Notes under the pieces: generated by a model
What the model was told of the DNA's origin: nothing
What the model saw: only the letters and a program-made list of their open reading frames with translations
The model's database searches: none
Shown: piece by piece, positions 59,046 to 64,000 of the stretch
How the letters are laid out: the number at the start of each line of letters is the position of its first letter
Position numbering within the stretch: the first letter of the stretch is position 1
Source of the DNA: Topomyia yanbarensis
Taxonomy: Eukaryota; Arthropoda; Insecta; Diptera; Culicidae
Length of the DNA stretch: 64,000 bases
Reading direction: 5' to 3'
NCBI RefSeq assembly: GCF_030247195.1
Contig: NC_080670.1
Coordinates: forward strand, 210,788,546 to 210,852,545
Translations under genes and position numbers: made by a program

Positions 59046-62000
59046 AAAGGAGTCGTTAAGCGAAATTGATTGACACAGTAGACCTAGTTCAATCAACTGT
59101 TCTATGAAAGCGAAAGACCGCAGTTGGATATTGCTCAATATGAACGGGCATCAATGCTACAATGTATGTTTAGCAAACACAACACGGCCAACAACCGTGA
59201 CCGTCCGTGTAGCGAATGATCCCCCATAGACACACGAACACGCGAATTTCCTCCGCCAGGTTGCAAGGTCTAGAACATTCTTTACTTCCTTACTTCTCCG
59301 TCAGCAGCTCCGAGCTCATTTCGGATGCCTCAACTGGGCTGAGATAGATACATCGACAGCCAAATGCCGCTGTAATTGCTCAGTAATCCCCCTCCGCTAT
59401 TGTTATGGCCGGACTTAAGACACAGACAAGCGGCTGAAACACGCTTAATTTTTCGATTCGTTCATCACATCAATTCGTACAGGGTACAGAATCACATCTC
59501 AGCTTTGAAACTGTTTGATTGTTTTTATCTGTGGTTTAACTGTCTGCAAAATATACAATCTCTGATGTATACTGAACCGGTTTAGCTTTGACCGGACCGG
59601 CAGATACAGATCGTAGATCAACACCGAATGCGGAACTAAAGTGTTCCGCACTATTCGATTACCTTCGGCATGCGATGTTGCATGTAGATATAACACAGCT
59701 TACGATGATGTTAGCGAATTTGAAGAAAAATATACATAATATCTGTTCCTCTCAATATGACACTGATGTTTTTGTTTTGATTATGAGGACTAAGAAAATA
59801 GCTGTCTCTTTTTTTCGGCTTACTAAGATCTGATGCTACGCGCGGAAGTGTTTTGAGCGAACCTCAGGTCACCTGTGTTCAAGGCGAAGAAATAACAAGA
59901 AGCGCGATTGTGTGTCTTTGCTCTTTAACTACCTAATTATTGTGCACGATCGCATATTACCTCAAGTTCCACTAACGCGCAGCTCTGAAAAGTCGATAGA
60001 GAAGAAATAAAAGCGTGACCTCTTTGCCACTGGGTTGAAGTTATTCCACCCGGGCTTGAATTTCAATTTGCGAAGCAGAAATTAGCAACTTATCCAACCA
60101 TTTGCGTTTTCGTTAACGGAATTTTCGTCAATACGTCAATCAATGTTGAAAATTTGTTTTCCATTACACCATCAAAAGTCCCCAATATTCACTGGGCTGC
60201 ATCGGATATCGTGTTCGTGACCATGAAGGAAGTGAAAGCCTTCATTGCATTCACCATGAAACGTATGCTCACTATTTTTTTCAGTTATGTTAGCAAACGA
60301 GAAGGTGGCGAAATGTTGCTGTTCTACCCTAAATTAGTAAATTCGTTTTATTTCCAAATCATAGCTAGCGGTGCGAATTTGTGCAAACGAAAATTTACAA
60401 CCCTTATTGACGTGTTGATTCTTAACCTTTGACACCGTGTTATCGAAATTTGATTTTAAAAAAACGGAAATTATCAATTACCGTTGGACGTTGATAACGT
60501 ATTCATGATCTGATCTGTTTATTTTAACCACAGATCATAATCAGTGACAAATTGAGCGCAGTAAACTGGTGGCAATTTTTCTGTTGAATCTAGGAAAAAG
60601 ACGAGAGACACTTGAAGTAAACCCAATGATTGACGATTGGATTGAGTAATCATATCACACTTCTCTTTACAGTTTGGACCGCCTATCTAATGAAGGGGTG
60701 ACTGGGGAGATCATCGTAGCGCAGGGTTTTAAGGTGTTCGTACATTTTCAGACGAGGATTGCTTCATCGAATGTCTACGTGACTCCCATTCCTTTCACGA
60801 GCGCTGCTCTTTGACCTCATCGTGGCGATGCTAATTGGAATTGTATATAGCAGGAAGGTAGACGGGGCGATTTTTTTCACGCTGTTGCCCTGCCGGTTGT
60901 GCATTCTCATCGCGACGCCGGTTTTTTTTTATGTTGAGCGTGTTTCGGTGAAACACGTCGTATGCAATTGATTGTATCGCTGTAAATTGATTCTCCGGAA
61001 AATTGACTTTTAATTATTTGCCGTTGGTTCAGTGGAATCCGGCTCTGTGCTTAACATGACAATGTGCGTTTTTCCCGATACGGTTGCTTCCATCAATATT
61101 TATCACGTCACTAATCCGTTCGGATCAATTGAGTCATCGAGACGATGCAGCTGACGTAGAAGACTTTTTTATCTCTTCTTTGTAAATAAATTGATGAGTA
61201 ATACTAGCTGTTACTTGTCAAAAATGCTAACCCCTGTGGCTAAATCCATTGTCAAGGAAGACCGATAGTGTCAAATACGGACGTAGAAAGTTAATAAAAA
61301 ATCGAACGAGAGTTTAAGGGTTAGACAATTACACATTGCTATATTTAGAAAACTGAGCTCTATCGATTTATGCATTAAAGGAAGAATTTTTTCCTTTTAA
61401 TGATATAATTCCCAGCAAAAGCTACGTCGAAATCTATCGTATCGTCGATACTTACTGTGAACGTCTACCTAGCTACTCGAGTGTTGACATTCCGATCCGA
61501 GACGTTAGCTATAGCTCACAATAGATGAAGTGGCTGAACACATGACACATGAGATAAGTCTGATTGCGTCGTGTCTTGCCGAAGGCAGCAAGCCTTTGAA
61601 CGAATACCCTAAAATGACTGGCACAAAACATGTTTTTCTTCTCCTTGCATCCGATTTTGCCTATTCACGATCGAAATCTGCGTTGGTCTTTGTCAAATAT
61701 TTCCATCCCAGACTTTCGCATGTATAAGCACATGAGTAACCCGTTTCCTGGCGTGTCTTGGAAGCGTTATCGTTATCGCGAAACCACCTCCTACCTTCAT
61801 ATATGTGTGATTGAGGGTTACTATCTCGTTGCAACCAACATGGTTGCTGCTCGGAACCTGTGACCGCCAAATAAGCGTTTAAGTTATTGACCTGTAATCT
61901 TATCGATACCGCTACGGATTAGATACCGTTTGCCGAATATGGCTTGATGTGGCCTTTGGGCAAATTGTTTTGACGTAGGACGTGACCAAGCTTCTCTTTG

Positions 62001-64000
62001 AACGATAAAAACTTTCCCGGATCAAAATATTGCTGCATTGCTGCGTCAATCGAAGGAAACAATATCAACGTTCATTGGTGATATTTCGTTTGCTACGTGC
62101 TGTTTGCCTAAAAGATCTAAAATTTGATTGAGGAAGCACTTCGAATGTAATTTTATTTCATTTTTTTTTTTCAAATGTGACAGCTGGTAGAAAACGTTAT
62201 TCGGAGTTGGAGTTTTAGTGAATTTCGACAGTTTTGATCATTCCACGTGTAATTTAACCATCGGCCGTGCACAAAATAAACTGATATCAAGTTGTGAGTT
62301 TACGATATGCAATACAAGAACAATTGAATCAATATTTGCTTTTCCATCAGCACCCCTCACTTTTATCAGTCAATCGATTTTTTCAACTCTAAACGCTACC
62401 GGTTTGCCTACTGCGATCAAAAACAACGGTGACGTTGCTTGTTTTCTTCGAAATAAACAAATCACACCCTGTCGCGTTTCATTAGCGGACGAAGCACACG
62501 GTAGTCACATTCGTTACTTTATATCAATTACAGAACCCCACGTGCCCCGCAATTCTACGGCAAACGATACCAACACTTGTTTTGATGAAACATCACAATC
62601 ACACAATCGCACCATTAAGCTGCGGTGTGACACGCGCTATCCATTGGCAGAAGACTACAGGGAAGTGATGCGATGTACGTTTATCTTTGCCCGTCAATAA
62701 TTGGCGACAGGTTTCGGTGTCCATGAATCATTTATAACCTATCCCCACAGACACATTTGTATATCGATTAGGTTTCTGTTGCTGGCCTTCGCCAACGATT
62801 GTGAAATTGGTTCGAAATTGACTGGTGATCTTGCGTGATCAAGTTCTATTACGTCTATTACCCGTTCGTCGTCGTTGTCGTCGTCGTCGGTCAACAGGTT
62901 GGCAGTTCTAGAAACATACTTTTCCAACATTTGCTATGTCTGCATGTGTCAATGAACGCAGTAGCTGTACTTTGTGCAACATCACCGGATTGCCTTCACC
63001 GTGCGAGCTCCTCTAGAGCCGCCAGTCAACACTGAAAAGGGAAAACTGGTTCTTGTGCGGAGCGGTTACTACTTTCGCTTGGTTATATTATTGCTTCTCC
63101 AAAATTGGCGTACGTGCGCGATCGGAGAGCTGGTGGCTAGTCAAACCGTTGGAACTAAGTTGAGCGACAAATACCGAGTTTTATCATAGAGGACAGATTC
63201 CAAATGAATGAAAAGAGTTGATCGCCATTTATGCTGTTTTATACAGAATTTTACTAGCAGTGTTGGCATAAATGTGATTCGACTTGAAGTGCCATCGATA
63301 TCCTGAGAAGTTTGACGCTGAATCAGTAACGAACACGAAGCTATCTGTTTGCGGTCTATACGGTTGCTATAGCAACGTGTTTGGTAATTTTTTTTCGGTT
63401 CGATTACATGAATAGGAGTGGCTTCCGGAATATTGACATTTCTACGTAACAGATGAATCGACGGAATTAGGAAATTAGGAATTAATAATTGAACGAAAAA
63501 AGAGTAAACAGAAAGAATATCCTTCATCAGCCTCCAAAACCTAAAACTCCCCAAGCGAAAGTGTCGTAATACACGTAATAGTATCCCTCACATCTGTGTT
63601 GCTGTTTATAGGATGATTTGCTGTTAGGAAGGCTACCCAAATTTTTAACATTTATTTGACCTATAATTCATGAATTCACCATTAATCATTGAAGTACTCG
63701 TATTAGAGGAAAAATTACCCCAATTTTTTCGAATGTTAGAGTAAATCAAATTGGTCAAACAGACACCACTCCAACTCTCATAGAATCGAATTGTTTGGGT
63801 GAACCTATACTCAACACCCTATATGCTATACATAATGCTTCTTTTCGTTCAGGCTTAGCACCTTCGCGTCGTGCTTGACGTGACCACGCCGCACAGAGGA
63901 GTAACTAGAACAAATTCTTGGCCAATAACCAAAAAATTTTTTTTTCGATTTTTTATTTAGTTTATATTTTTTTAAATACCTAAAAGCATACTGAATGTTG
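59046..64000. other. Long terminal stretch, no gene recognised
   Basis: About 5 kb. The longest open frame, 62218-62700 plus, lacks an early ATG and has no known motif, though it is Cys- and Thr-rich. A (GTC)n-like microsatellite lies at 62863-62892 and a small hairpin (gtgtttcggtgaaacac) at about 60939-60955. The 61661-61870 minus ORF is repeat-like (RDSNPQSHIYE). Nothing else can be supported. Confidence 0.4.
62863..62892. repeat. (GTC)n-like microsatellite
   Basis: cgttcgtcgtcgttgtcgtcgtcgtcggtc is a short imperfect trinucleotide run outside any recognised gene. Confidence 0.8.

Noticed and set aside
1..64000. CRISPR arrays, operons, Shine-Dalgarno sites and other prokaryotic features
   Set aside because: The genes have spliceosomal introns and eukaryotic families, and no regularly spaced short repeats of the CRISPR kind are present.

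Overview
The window looks like a piece of a culicine mosquito genome. The intron-containing genes carry short (58-300 bp) GT-AG introns, the aminopeptidases are of the insect midgut type, and most of the non-coding DNA is transposon debris: non-LTR retrotransposons, copia, piggyBac, Tc1/mariner, hAT and Tourist-like MITEs. The species cannot be read from the sequence. One 500-N assembly gap lies at 2535-3034.

Layout. 1-7250 is repeat-rich and gene-poor: mariner and LINE scraps, a 159-bp Tourist-like MITE and the gap. 7338-16890 holds two tandem M1 aminopeptidase N genes on the + strand. The first is complete (five exons, 954 aa). The second is broken twice: by a TTAA-flanked 1,678-bp piggyBac-like insertion inside a coding exon, and by a frameshift near the C-terminus. 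16978-25490 is a repeat graveyard: a LINE 3' end, a copia pol relic abutting a LINE RT relic, and a 1.14-kb foldback element. 25992-30036 on the - strand is a four-exon ubiquitin-specific protease of the USP1 type. 30674-33714 is a Tc1-like TIR element split by a 2.48-kb retroposed insert that contains an array of about 330-bp monomers. 33715-47450 carries hAT, pogo-like and other MITEs, a tRNA-like cloverleaf and LINE scraps. 47703-49252 is a complete three-exon gene for elongation factor 1-gamma, followed at 49617-51540 by a retroposon with a 26-bp target duplication. 51541-64000 holds LINE fragments (one carrying an RNase H domain), a hAT MITE, a copia LTR with its primer-binding site, and long stretches where I see no gene.

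How the genes relate. The aminopeptidases are tandem duplicates with three shared intron positions, probably secreted or brush-border digestive enzymes. Usp1 (deubiquitination) and eEF1-gamma (translation) are unrelated housekeeping neighbours. The strongest observation is the freshly legible inactivation of the second aminopeptidase: deleting the insertion and one TTAA copy restores the exact reading frame and the family motif at the junction.
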